In this document: positions 23,494-34,677 of the stretch, piece after piece | Layout of the letters: every line of letters begins with the position of its first letter | Numbering within the stretch: the stretch's first letter is position 1 | Assembly: GCA_003255065.1 (NCBI GenBank) | Contig: QAOA01004235.1 | Location: 52,110 to 116,109, forward strand | From: Cercis canadensis | Taxonomy: Eukaryota; Streptophyta; Magnoliopsida; Fabales; Fabaceae | Reading direction: 5' to 3' | DNA length: 64,000 bases | Program-made: the position numbers and the translations under genes | The notes under the pieces: generated by a model | What the model saw: the letters and a program-made list of their open reading frames with translations, nothing else | Told to the model about the DNA's origin: nothing | The model's database searches: none

Positions 23494-24939
23494 ATGAAAT
23501 TTGCCTCCAGCTCTGCAAAAAGGAAAGGTAAAATGGCTTCTCCTTCTCCCATTTCAGAACCCTTATTTGAAAATCCTCAACCTGACTTAGCCCTACCATT
23601 TTCTCCTTCGAACACATCCTCTCATGATTCCCAATCTTCTAAATCACAATCTCTACCTCCATCACTTATTGATAATCCTAACCCTCCATCTACAGACCTT
23701 GAACCAGAAATCAATCCATCAATTTCTCCTCCAAAACCAAGGAGAATGAAAATGCTGGCAAGGAAAACAGCATTTCTCTTTAAGTCTAAAGGAAAAATGC
23801 CACAGGCACAAGGCTCTACCTCTAAGCCACATGCAAACACCACTCAAGCTAAAGCCTCTAAAAAGAAGGTTTCGAAACCCTCTGAGAAAGGAACTTCTTC
23901 TAAGAGTCCTGATACTAGAAGGGAGTCTGACAGTACTACTGAGAGTATTGAGCCTGAAGGGGAGATCAATCTTTTTGAAAGCACAGCTGCTGAGGAAAAT
24001 TTCCTCAAACTCTATGATAAGAGGTCATTCTCTCCAGGATGCATTATTCACTGGGTCTCTCCATTACCTACAACCACAGCAATTGAAGAAGCTTTTGCTC
24101 TTATGGGATGGACAAGCATTCTTAAGCTAGATGAACCCTTAATTCCCAAGGTAATTCACTTGTTCTATGCCCATCTGCAGCCACTGAGAGGCTCAGACTC
24201 TGGAATTATTTATTTAAAATCCTTTATTGCTGGAACTGAAATGGTAATCTCTGAGAGACTATTAGCTAGTATTCTGAGACTACCTATTAAAGGGGAATGT
24301 AGGGTAGTGCAGAAAGTTTGGCCATCTGATTTGGTTCCTTTTGATGATACCATGGAATCTGTATGTGATTTTCTTAACCAAAGAGGGCAGGGCAAGCCTC
24401 CCTTAATTCACTGCTTCAATTCTTTCACCAGAACCTTGGCCAAGATCATAACCTCTAAACTCTTACCCCGTATTGGAAGTCACAGTGAGTTATCAACACC
24501 GGATCTCTTCCTGCTTTATCATCTGAAAAACCAGTTACCCTTAAATTTACCTAGACTGATCCTAAGCATAAGGGCTGCTACTATCAAAGGATCAAGAACC
24601 AAGACCAGCTTACCTTATGGAATGATCATTGTCAAACTCTGTAAATACTTTAAGATTGATCTCTCCAAGTTTGACTCTAAACCATTTCTTGATAAGCTTA
24701 TCCTCAAGAAGCCTCTTCCTTCCACTAATCCCCTCTCAGAACCATTTGTGCATTCTTCAACTGGGAAAGGTAAACAGACTGCAACCTCGACCAGTTCTCC
24801 TTCAGCCAAGTCCAAAAGGCATGCTACCAACACTCCATCCAGGTCCAAGCCTACCAAGAAAGCCAGAAAGTCAGGTCCTTCAGTTCAACCTTCTGAAAGG
24901 GTGGATCATGAAGAGTGGATCAGCTCAATCAATCCATAG
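23494..24939 (+). CDS. Sirevirus third ORF (putative plant transposon protein), 481 aa
   Basis: This is the extra ORF after pol found in many Sireviruses, once called env-like. The N-terminal 150 residues are rich in Ser, Pro and Lys, with basic clusters. The central part (about 165-400), with stretches such as AFALMGWTSILKL and HLFYAHLQPLRG, resembles the domain often annotated as putative plant transposon protein. I see no signal peptide or convincing transmembrane segment, so an envelope role is not supported. The reading frame is open for 481 codons, ending at TAG 24937-24939. In-frame coding-like sequence continues through one more TAG to a stop at 25096-25098, so the original protein was probably about 534 aa. 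It is much better preserved than gag-pol. Confidence 0.7.
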   Translation: MKFASSSAKRKGKMASPSPISEPLFENPQPDLALPFSPSNTSSHDSQSSKSQSLPPSLIDNPNPPSTDLEPEINPSISPPKPRRMKMLARKTAFLFKSKGKMPQAQGSTSKPHANTTQAKASKKKVSKPSEKGTSSKSPDTRRESDSTTESIEPEGEINLFESTAAEENFLKLYDKRSFSPGCIIHWVSPLPTTTAIEEAFALMGWTSILKLDEPLIPKVIHLFYAHLQPLRGSDSGIIYLKSFIAGTEMVISERLLASILRLPIKGECRVVQKVWPSDLVPFDDTMESVCDFLNQRGQGKPPLIHCFNSFTRTLAKIITSKLLPRIGSHSELSTPDLFLLYHLKNQLPLNLPRLILSIRAATIKGSRTKTSLPYGMIIVKLCKYFKIDLSKFDSKPFLDKLILKKPLPSTNPLSEPFVHSSTGKGKQTATSTSSPSAKSKRHATNTPSRSKPTKKARKSGPSVQPSERVDHEEWISSINP

Positions 24940-25345
24940 GAGTTGGCCAATCAGATTGGTAGGCGTCTGAATTTCTTCTAGACTTTGGCTTTTGACTCTA
25001 CTGCTAGGATGACATCAGTTGAAAAGGATTTGGCAATCATTAAGGACAAATTGACAGCTCTACTTGCATCTCAGCAACCCCCATCCTCTGATTCTTAGCT
25101 TATCTAAACTGTTGTTCAGTTTCTTTTGATACAATTTCGATTGTAATTGTAGCATAAGTGGACATTCTATAACCTATTGCCTTTAACATTACACATGCAT
25201 CATCCATAAACATTCTAAATTTGCTTGACTGGTTGTGAGATTATTTTCATATGATCATGTTTCTAGTTTGATTGATGGAATGCTCTGATCCCTTACTGCT
25301 CTGCTCTGGTTTTGCTGATATGATAGTACCCCCATCTTTTTGATA

Positions 25346-25532
25346 ATGCCAAAGGGGGAGAAATTATGTGGGATAGTCTGTTTGAACTGTCATATCTATT
25401 TGAATTGATATTGGATATGTTATATGTCTTCTGATTTTGATGCTAAGTTATGATATTTCAGTTCTAGCTAGGCATAAACTAAGGGGGAGCTTTTCTCAAA
25501 CACATTATTGTCATCATTAAAAATGGGGAGAT
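25346..25532 (+). other. Multiple polypurine tracts before the Sirevirus 3' LTR
   Basis: AAAGGGGGAGAAA (about 25347), TAAGGGGGAGC (about 25481) and AATGGGGAGAT (about 25522-25532, touching the LTR) are successive purine tracts. The last is at the position used to prime plus-strand DNA. Repeated tracts of this form are a known Sirevirus hallmark. Confidence 0.75.
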
Positions 25533-26659
25533 TGTTAGCCCCACAAGTCTCTGAACCTGTTTTGATGATAACAATATGTTATTTGTCTTGTTATTATTAA
25601 TCTTTGCTATGTTTTCTAAGTTGTATCCAGCACTATCTTCGAATGAAGTCTTGAAGAACTTGTTCCTCAGAACCAGTTCTTGCTCATGTGATGAGTCTAT
25701 GAGATTGCTGATGTGGACAAGGTCTCACGTGGATTCCAGGCCAAGGTTTTTCTTTTTCATATCTGACTAAGAGTTGTACTCTTAGAGAATAAAAAGTTGC
25801 TTTCTAGGTGCACTTTGGAAAAGCTCAAGTTTCAAGAAGGGATATCTACTCTATTACACAAAGAGAGACTTTTATGGACAAAAGGACAAAAGCCTTGTGA
25901 CTGATGGACAAGGAGTCAGCCGGTTGGTGGCTTCTCTTTTCCCTTACCATTTGGCCTTTCACGTGCAAGGGAAGCCAATAAAGCAAGAAGACTTCAAGCA
26001 TTTGGATCATTCATGAAGAATAGAGAAGAAGTAATACACTAGAGAGAGAAGGAAGCCATTGTTGAAGAACTGAGTTTTGCATCTTCTTCCTACTCTCGGA
26101 TACTCCTTCATGTATTAAGATCTTCATTGCAGTACATCTACTCTTTGAGAGATTTTCTATTAGGGCTAAACCAAACACTTGGGTTTGTATCTTGGATTTC
26201 TATGGGAGAAATCCATGAGTGTGATCTCTAGAGTTAGAGAGAGAAAGTTCATGGTGAGCTTGGGAAACAAAAACTATGAGAGTGAAGCTTGGAGAAGGTT
26301 GTAAAATAAACTTGGTGTAAAGCTTGGAGAAGCTTAGAAAAATAACCTTGAAGTATAGTGGAACCCCATTAACATGGGAGAAGTGGATGTAGGCATGTTA
26401 GGCCGAACCACTGTAAAATCTCTGCCTAACTCTTTCTCTCTTCATATTTGTTTCTCTGATTAATCCTCTATTTCTGCTATTGTTTGGTTTGTAAGGGTTT
26501 TTCGGAATATTCAAGTCTGGCATGTGTAGAATAACTAGTTTGTAAGAACTAGTTTTCAAGAAGTAATTCTTAAACAAATCTACGATTTGAATCAGCTTTA
26601 AGAAGTAATTTTTAACAATTCCTATTCACCCCCTCTAGGAATAGATCCTGCAAATATCA
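25533..26659 (+). repeat. 3' LTR of the Sirevirus
   Basis: It is 1127 bp, from TGTTAGCC to ATATCA, followed by the TSD TCAAA at 26660. It provides the uninterrupted version of the site hit by solo LTR B in the 5' LTR. The palindromic stretch CTAGTTTGTAAGAACTAG near 26535 is also present in the 5' LTR. Confidence 0.92.
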
Positions 26660-27034
26660 TCAAATTGTTTCATCTGGTATCCTGATGTACCTTTCTCAGA
26701 AGAAGCATCTAAGTTAGTCATTGTGCGGATTTCATTGAATCTTGGGAAAGTTGGAGGAGACACATGTAAAGGGATTGGGCATGACAGCAGAGGGAGGCCA
26801 AGAACACAAACCTGTCCCACAGTAAATCTAGTCACAGATTTCCTCCTTGAAAATATGAGCATTTTGCTTTGGCTGAATCTACAATACCAATGGCTGAAAA
26901 TGGGTACCGGTGCAAAGGCCATTCAATGGCTAAGATTAAGCCACGTGTAGATTCCAGATGAAATGACTGAATATTGACTATAAATAGTTAATTGTATTTT
27001 GGCCCATAAAATTTATGTATTTACTTTTATTCTC
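26660..27034. other. Flank of the PPR gene plus a LINE-tail-like fragment
   Basis: About 26680-26780 (from CCTGATGTACCTTTCTCAG) matches 60894-60985 in copy 2 and is ancestral PPR 3' flank. About 26863-26915 matches, in inverted orientation, 28440-28500 at the end of the LINE remnant. An ORF of 95 aa on the minus strand (26635-26922) spans both pieces and is therefore probably not a gene. Confidence 0.5.
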
Positions 27035-27044
27035 CTTTAACCAA

Positions 27045-27785
27045 AAACACTTGTTTTCTCTTCTCCTCCATCATTCCCACCCTCCACAATCTTGGCAGTG
27101 TAAGCTAAGAGGTTTCTCTTGGAAACACTCGCACAAGGAATCAAACCCTGCAAAATTATAGAAATTGATTTTAGCTTAATTAACAAGAGCTTTGATTTCT
27201 CTATTTTGCTTTGTTTGGTTGCTGAGAAATAGTGAGAAAATCTTGGTTAGTTGTGAAATTTTTTTGTACTAGCTGAACTTGAGGTTTTACAATTTTTTCT
27301 CGAAGCCAAAAGGAAAGGTAGAATTTTAATTTGTTAGCTGCATTTACCTTGAGCACGTTGTTGGCATCACTGAATGTCCCAATGGGAATTGATTCACCGA
27401 AACCACCGAACAACTCGAATTCCTCGTCGGAGCTATCATTACTATTGCCATTGAAGCAATTGCAGCGATTGCAACCGCATTTCACTGTCGGTGGCTGCTT
27501 CTCGTTAGTTTCCTCGATGAAATTCTGCACCATTTTTGCCAAGCAAACCGAGCTCGGCTCAAACTCCGTTCCTCCTCCTGCTCCTCCATCTTTGTTCGCC
27601 TGAGCTTTCCCAACGATGGGCTTCTCGATGGAGGAAGTCTTCAACACGCTCGTAAACTACCGATCAAACATGAACAACCTTTTCAGCTGCGACTTCAACA
27701 TTGGCTTAGCCGAATCGTTCCGAACAACCACTTCCTTCAATTTCTGGGAATCGATATCAATTGGCTAGATCTTCATCGGAGGCAT
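27045..27785 (-). pseudogene. DUF506 (PDDEXK-like) family gene, 5' exons only, with stops
   Basis: DUF506 proteins are plant proteins of poorly known function with a PDDEXK nuclease-like fold. On the minus strand, exon 1 (27785-27348) starts MPPMKI and contains the family's N-terminal hallmarks: LKSQLKRLF, SSVCLAKMVQNFIEE, CGCNRCNCFNG and SSDEEFELFGGFGES. It ends at a GTAAATG donor (27347-27341). Exon 2 begins at 27147 after TTTTGCAG with LIPCASVSKRNLLAYTAKIVE, the next conserved block. It loses similarity after about 66 bp and soon reaches a stop. Exon 1 has two in-frame TAG codons, at codon 7 and just after LFMFDR. The catalytic C-terminal part is absent from the window, so it is a truncated pseudogene. 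Confidence 0.82.
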
Positions 27786-28432
27786 GGCTGCGAAAATTGA
27801 AAGGATCTGAAAACTAAACGCGCTTCTTGTGTCTCTCTCTGTTTCTTTCAGAACCTCCCTAATTACGCTAAACAATACCACTCTCTCTGTCAGCTCTGCA
27901 CCATTTTCAAAGCTCAATGAACTTGGATTCGCTCAAAAAATTCAGTTACTCACAGTGACCTCAATTCTAAAAAAATGTACATTAAAATTCAAACACTCCT
28001 TGTCTCCGCTAACACGCATTCATCATCTACTACTCCGGTAAGCTAAGAAAAAACCAGTCACAAAAATCAAAGCCAGCAACTGGCACAATTTCCTCCGATT
28101 ACCGAGTCAATCCGAAAAGGGAAGTTGCTACCAAAACTTATTTACGAACCAAGAAACCGATACTTTCCTCTAGGCGAAGAAGAAGCATTGAATAACTTCT
28201 AGACTAAGCAAGTGAAGAAGATCGCTTTGAGGTCAGGGTTTTCGTGGAAAACATGGCGACGTTGATCGGAGAGACAAGCATTGTTCATTGATAACCCAAA
28301 ATAAATGGGGTCAATCTATAATTTAACTAAAATATTAAGCTACTATGTTATTATTAGAAAGACCTGATAACCAAGTTACCCATCAAACCATCTCAGCCAT
28401 TGATTGAGCCAAGTGGATGATTGAATGGCAAT
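27786..28432. other. Upstream flank of the DUF506 pseudogene
   Basis: I see no coding exon that I can support. The stretch next to 27785 would be the former DUF506 leader and promoter. The 28380-28432 end contains sequence related to 26900-26950 in inverted orientation. Confidence 0.4.
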
Positions 28433-29255
28433 TTAGTGCCATTTGCATCGGTACCCATTTTCAGCCATTGGTATTGTAGACTCAGCCTTTTGCTTTAGCC
28501 AAATACGCCAGAGAATAGCAAACATATTGCACAGCCACAAAGCTTTTCCTTTCTTCTTATTGCCAAAACCTCTAAAGCTAATCAAAAGAGTCCAAACTTT
28601 AGGGCACACCAAATTTTCACCAAACGCACTGAAGAACCTATTCCAAATGGAAGTAACTGCTGCACAATGTAGAAAAAGATGGGTAGCTGTTTCTGAATTA
28701 GATTTACACATGACACATGTATTTGGAGATAAAGCTTTATTTGCCTTACAAATCTACAGCTGGTACTGGTATTGCTTTTGTTAAGTACTGCTGTCCAGAG
28801 AAAAGCCTTAACTCTGAGAAAAGAAGAGGGGGGGGGGGNTAACTTCCAAATAGGTTTATCAAGAAGGAATTTATCTCGATTTGTGGTATGTGTGAGGAAG
28901 GTAAAGTAAGATTTTCAAGAATATACATTGGTAGAGTCAGGCGTCCAGATCCTTGTATCCAAGCTAGAAGCAAAAGAGATTCTAATTTAGAAGCTTCTCT
29001 ATCATTTAGATTTCCGAAAAAATGAAAGATCCAGGAAGAGTTGGAGCCTTGAGTGCTGTAGATTTCTTTAGTTGGTGCATGATTAAGAGAAGAAAGATGG
29101 TAAATGTGAGTAAAAGCTTCTGAGAAAGGAATATCCCCCACTTAAGTATCCTCCCAAAATCTAATCCTGGATCCATTCCCCAGCTTCAAGGAAGTCAAAG
29201 GCCAAAAATAACCATAACCTTGGGAGACTAATTTGCGGTGACTTTATGTAGACCA
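28433..29255 (-). mobile_element. LINE (non-LTR) retrotransposon 3' end remnant
   Basis: On the minus strand, KLGNGSRIRFWEDT, then a stop, then VGDIPFSEAF is the region after the reverse transcriptase of plant L1-type LINEs. It is followed by the zinc-binding zf-RVT domain, CVMCKSNSETATHLFLHC (about 28730-28650), and LWLCNMFAILWRIWL. There is an in-frame TAA after RFWEDT and a low-quality G-run ending in an N at 28839. Endonuclease and RT proper are missing, as expected for a 5'-truncated LINE. Confidence 0.8.
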
Positions 29256-30441
29256 TAAATACGTGTTGCAATTCTTGTTAATAAAGAAACTCTTTTCCAC
29301 TTGGAATTATATGACTTCAGTTAGAAGTCAGTATTACACAAAATATCCAAAAACTTACTAGTATACAATCATAAAATGCAAATTGCTCTGACCCAAGTCT
29401 AGAAGAAATGATAAAATCAGAGAATAACAATTACAACTAAAACATAAAATTTCTTTAAACAAACCTGTGTTGGCAAGGTATGATGTAATGATGCACAAGA
29501 GTCCTTAGTAAATCATTTTGAGTTCCTCCAATGCTTTTGTTGTCTTCAAAGCCCTGTTTCTACTGTAATATTTCCATCTAGAGTAGTGAACAAAACTTCA
29601 TCATGACTTAGTATTCCAGATGGCCAAATGAATGAAGGATTGAAGAAGGTAAGCCATGAAAGTCGTAATGAATTTCCACTTTTATGGGGAAAAAAATGAA
29701 AATCTGAATGGAGATGATACCAAGACTTATGAGCTGGAGCCACAGAACAAAATATAATTAAGCAAAATGATTCTCTCCCCATCAGCAAAAGGTTTAAGTC
29801 TTGATGACATAGGTGTTACTTTCATGTTGTTGGTTCTAATGTTCTACATTCAAATTTGGTAAGGGTGAAGTAAAGCAGTCCTAAAAGAAGCATCAGTTTC
29901 CCCTTGTATGGTTCAATCCTTGGACCAAGAAAATGGGGGAATTTGGAAGTGGAAAAACAGAATGAAAATGGCTGTAAGTTTTGACAGCATTGACCTAATG
30001 TTGGTGACCGCATGTTGTTGAGATGCTTGAATATTAACTTAAATTGAATAACATATTGATTTTTTTTTTCTTTTTGCGATCAATGTATTTGAAGACAGAG
30101 CCTATTAGTTATGCCAACAATTAAGTTTTGTATCATTATCGAAAACCATACACTTACAGTTTCATTGACATAATTTATGTTTGGAATAGTTGGATCTTCA
30201 TTTCTCTGTTCAGCAGGCTCTACATTGTCCTTCTTTTTCTCTTTGTGCCTTTTGTTTTTCCCTGATACGTGGATATCTTTTTCAGATTTCCTTTTTCTTT
30301 TTGTTGCTGTCTTCATTTCCCTTTCCTTTCTATTGACCTTCTCTCTCTCTTCCCTTGTTTTCTTTGCAATAGTATCTGTTAGTTTCATTGTTCAATTCAT
30401 TAATGACTATGTTCCTCATTATCCTGTTCTGTTGTTTTCAG
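29256..30441. other. No clear gene; possible lysine-rich exon on the minus strand
   Basis: No known domain is recognised. A minus-strand ORF (30388-30080) is strongly basic and Lys/Glu/Arg-rich up to about 30160. At that point ACTGTAAGTG would be a good donor, which suggests a possible exon of about 30370-30161. On the plus strand the same DNA is a T-rich intron-like tract ahead of the first SEC24 exon, so it may be a shadow. Confidence 0.3.
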
Positions 30442-30643
30442 TTTTGCCATCAATTGGCATTGGGGCCCTTTCTGCTAGAGAGGCTGAATGTAGAACAAAT
30501 ATCTCTGCTGGGGAAAAGGTATCTTTATCCATTTGATTGTCTTATACTTGATGTATATGTTTCTAAAAATATAGTTTGGCGTTGCCCTTGCTATAGTTTT
30601 CAGCTTAATTTTTTAAATAGTGGCATGTAATTTATTTCCTTAT

Positions 30644-30959
30644 NNNNNNNNNNNNNNNNNNNNNNNNNNNNNNNNNNNNNNNNNNNNNNNNNNNNNNNNN
30701 NNNNNNNNNNNNNNNNNNNNNNNNNNNNNNNNNNNNNNNNNNNNNNNNNNNNNNNNNNNNNNNNNNNNNNNNNNNNNNNNNNNNNNNNNNNNNNNNNNNN
30801 NNNNNNNNNNNNNNNNNNNNNNNNNNNNNNNNNNNNNNNNNNNNNNNNNNNNNNNNNNNNNNNNNNNNNNNNNNNNNNNNNNNNNNNNNNNNNNNNNNNN
30901 NNNNNNNNNNNNNNNNNNNNNNNNNNNNNNNNNNNNNNNNNNNNNNNNNNNNNNNNNNN
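30644..30959. other. Assembly gap (316 Ns)
   Basis: This is a run of Ns inside a SEC24 intron. The sequence right of the gap starts inside a TIR element with an ACC-oxidase fragment. The gap hides the element's left end and perhaps a SEC24 exon. Confidence 0.99.
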
Positions 30960-31278
<319 letters not shown>

Positions 31279-31920
31279 TAATGTTTTTAAAAGTTGATGT
31301 GATATCTTCAGTGATGATGAAAGCATGAATTAGTGTTATTGTTTTAAAACCTATTTTTGTACTCAAAACCTGTCTGTCTGATAGGCTTCTTCCCTGGCAT
31401 TCTCTAGTTATCCCTTTTGTCTTCTTGATGTTGAATTATGATTTGTAAAAGAAATGATGTATTACGGGTAGCATCACCTAAAAGTAAACAATAGTGACAA
31501 GCGAGTATTGTATCTGAGGAAAGAGGCAACATTAACTATAATCACAAATGGACTTGCAACTGTAGCATCTTTGTAAAGCTTATATGGCTTCTCAGTTAGA
31601 AGTCAAAATTTGATACCACCAGGACTCAGTCAATTTTTTTTAATTTGTTCTTAGTATCTTCATCTCGCAAAAGAGATTTCATATGCTTATGAGTTTGAAT
31701 GTTATCAAGTATTTATCAGATGAGGACAATTATTGTTCAAGTAATTTAATTTTTTTTTGTTTTTAATATTTCATATGTTAATTCTGTTTATATTAAAAAA
31801 AATTGGTTTCCTTTATTTGACAATGCATTTTATTTGTAAGAGTAGCATTATGATATTCATAACAGCTTTTGTCCTCTATGTTCAGATTTTGAGATGATGA
31901 TTTTTTTGCCTTTTGTCCAG
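31279..31920. other. SEC24 intron sequence, nothing recognised
   Basis: AT-rich intronic DNA between the TIR element and the SEC24 exon at 31921. The exon expected before VYYYYPF is not found here. Confidence 0.5.
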
Positions 31921-32323
31921 GTTTATTACTATTACCCGTTCTCGGCTCTTTCTGATCCTACAAAGCTGTACAATGACCTTAGATGGAACATCACTAGGCC
32001 ACAAGGTTTTGAGGCTGTCATGCGAGTGAGATGCAGCCAGGTATCTATTAAGTGTTTCACTTTCACAATTTCTGCCACCTCCTTCTGATGCAACATTTAT
32101 GAGTTTACAGTCTTCGTTTTATCTTTCACAGGGTATCCAAGTACAGGAATACCATGGCAACTTCTGTAAACGCATTCCAACTGATGTTGACTTTGCTGGG
32201 GTTTGTATATTTTTATAGACGCTGAATGTATTTTTATGCATGCTTATGGCTATATGCAAACTTCAGAGCTTGTTTATTAGTTTGGGTATATGCATGGCCA
32301 GATGGATGATTGATGGTTGGATT

Positions 32324-32517
32324 CTGTTGAGACTTATTGGTAGGTTAGGTTGTATGCTAACAATGACACGTTCATAGATGTCGGCAGCATAAGTGAGATG
32401 ATTTAATTGTTCTATTAACACTGTTGAGACTTATTGGTAGGTTAGGTTGTATGCTAACAATGACACATTGATAGATGTCGGCAGCATAAGTGAGATGATT
32501 TAATTGTTCTATTAACC
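32324..32517. repeat. 97-bp tandem duplication in a SEC24 intron
   Basis: Units 32324-32420 and 32421-32517 both begin CTGTTGAGACTTATTGG and differ at a few positions. The lengths are equal and there is no spacer. Confidence 0.95.
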
Positions 32518-33145
32518 TGCTAGTCACAATCCTCTTGGCGTAAAACGGTTTGAATATGAAGTTTGAACAAGTGATCTGTAGTTGTACAAACTAGCTGCCA
32601 TAAACTTTAAATCGGGTAGATATAATTATTCTGCTTGGGTTGAATTTCTATCCATGTAACTTGTGAAAGGTTTAGAAGTTAATCTGTGAAATTGCATAAA
32701 ATTCATTTTGCATTTTTCCTGAACCTCATACTATTCTTTCTAAATTAATTGCTGTTTGAGATCCTAATTTTGAAGCAATGTGTCAAATCCCTCATATATT
32801 TCTCCAAAGATACTTATTTCTAAATTCAAGGGAACTATTCCATATTACTATTCCTGAGGGCTAGGTAACATTCTTCTATATCACTAAATAGTCCATATAA
32901 AAGTATCCTAAATAATGCCTAAAGAAATAATTCTCTCATTTGATCCCCTATCAATTCCTGCTGTGAAGGAGTTAATGTTTTGGAACATTATCAACTTTTA
33001 GTTTAATTCACCATTAGGAAGTACCTGAATATGGAGAAATAGTCAAGTTACTTGTGTTCTTATATGGTTCATTTTTGTTTTAGCACATTTTCTTATCCGT
33101 TACCATGGTGTTTTCAACATGTGGCCTGTTTTTTCTGTTGTGCAG
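32518..33145. other. SEC24 intron, nothing recognised
   Basis: Noncoding AT-rich sequence that ends at the TTGTGCAG acceptor before the exon at 33146. Confidence 0.5.
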
Positions 33146-33856
33146 ATTGACTGTGACAAAACTTTAACAAAACTTTTATGGTAACGTTGAAGCATGATGA
33201 TAAGTTGCAGGAGGGATCAGAATGTGCTTTTCAGGTATTAAACAATTTTACTGGATTTTTCAAGGAGCTAAAGTTGTTCAGATGGCTTTATTATTAATAA
33301 CATCAGAAATTGTGTAGTTGCTCTAGGTCAAAAAGTGTTATTCATATTCTTCTGATTATCTCATTTTTTTGTCATCATTCAGTGTGCTCTTCTTCACACA
33401 ACCGTGTATGGCCAAAGAAGAATACGTGTTATAACCTTATCTCTGCCTGTCACAAGTATGCTAAGTAATCTATTCTGCGCAGCTGACTTGGACACTCGAT
33501 TTTGTTGTTTCTTGAAGCAAGGTATCTCATCTCTCCTGAATGTAAAACATCATTGTGTTTCTTCTTCCAACACATGCAGCTTCCAGTATTGACCAATCAT
33601 ATAGTGACTATTAACAGATGTATATTTTAGTACAAGCCCTAACACTCTCTTTGTTCATCCATTATTTATCTTTACACACTACACTCAAGCTCAGAAAAGG
33701 AACACAAACTTAAGGGGTAACCAAAAAAAAAAAAAAATGGACCTGTGACCTCTAAGATTCGAAGCTTGATGTACAAGTCCAAGCTGAGATTTAAATAATT
33801 AAAAATAGCAAGTCACAACTAAGACAAAAAGGCCAGTTGGACTTGAGGGAGAGTGT

Positions 33857-34022
33857 TAGAAAATAAAAAAGAGTGGAAGCAAGTCCCACATCGGTTAAAG
33901 ATAAGCAAAACTAAGAATATATAAAGTAAGAGTGACATAAGTCCAAATGTCTTAGGCATTTTGGATAGAAGTGACATACTCAACTTTATATCTCACATGT
34001 ATGAAGACAACACTCTCCCACA
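33857..34022 (+). repeat. LTR-like fragment (copia type) in a SEC24 intron
   Basis: After a purine tract (GAGGGAGAG) the sequence starts TGTTAGAAAA. It contains AAGTCCCACATCGG, a stretch common in small plant LTR and TRIM elements, and a TATATAAAG box, and it ends near CTCCCACAACA. I cannot see a matching partner LTR or a clear TSD, so it may be a solo LTR or a fragment. Confidence 0.45.
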
Positions 34023-34482
34023 ACATAAAAATTTGGACTGAGCCCACTCACATATTTCAACAGTTGGCTTTATTTTTCATATACTCTTTCCATGATGGTG
34101 TCATCCTGTTGTTGTTTTTGAATATGTCACTGCAAGGGTAACTTTGAGGTGGGAGAATTTAACACTTTTTCCTTGTTTCGTTGTAGGTGCGAGTGAAATT
34201 CCTTCAAGGCCACTTCCGCTTGTCCGGGAACAAGTTACTAACCTTTGCATAAATGCACTGTTTGCATACCGTAAGTTTTGTGCTACAGTGCCATCGTCTG
34301 GACAACTTATTCTTCCTGAGGCATTAAAGCTTCTGCCGCTGTATACACTTGGTATGTATTTCTAGAATTTTCTGTTTATGTCTTTTATCTCAAGCTCTCT
34401 GTTGAACAATTATGTGCAATACTGATATCATGTCATGATTAATTAATTTTTATTAACATATTTCTTTGCATGAAGTGCAGAT

Positions 34483-34677
34483 TGTTCTGTAAACATCTAT
34501 TCTTTCCTTCCTTTTTCTTTGTTTATTTTTTTTAATTTCGTTGCTTTTCGAGTCAAAGTTAAGCCAGTAACATGTTATATGTTCTGTAAACATCTATTCT
34601 TTCCTTCCTTTTTCTTTGTTTATTTTTTTTTAATTTCGCTGCTTTTCAAGTCAAAGTTAAGCCAGTAACATGTTATC
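34483..34677. repeat. 97/98-bp tandem duplication in a SEC24 intron
   Basis: Units 34483-34579 and 34580-34677 both begin TGTTCTGTAAACATC and differ by one extra T and a few substitutions. The period equals that of the unrelated pair at 32324. Confidence 0.95.

Larger units (their letters stand above)
14133..26659 (+). mobile_element. Full-length Ty1/copia Sirevirus-type retrotransposon, decayed
   Basis: The element spans 12.5 kb between identical TSDs TCAAA (14128-14132 and 26660-26664). Order: 5' LTR 14133-16531 (with nested solo LTR B), tRNA-Met-type primer site at 16535-16545, gag, protease, integrase, reverse transcriptase and RNase H to 21297, an extra ORF at 23494, polypurine tracts, 3' LTR 25533-26659. 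The integrase-before-RT order makes it copia. The long coiled-coil gag, the extra ORF after pol and several GGGGGAG tracts before the 3' LTR fit the Sirevirus (SIRE/Maximus) lineage. Gag-pol carries many stops and frameshifts, so it cannot be autonomous. It sits immediately behind the PPR pseudogene, and copy 2 shows the same site without this element. Confidence 0.92.

Noticed and set aside
23494..24939. Retroviral envelope gene
   Set aside because: No signal peptide, transmembrane segment or fusion-peptide-like stretch is visible; the central region resembles a plant transposon protein domain instead.
26635..26922. 95-aa minus-strand ORF partly conserved at 60890-60990
   Set aside because: It crosses the Sirevirus LTR end, PPR flank and a LINE-like tail. 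The conservation is explained by the segmental duplication.
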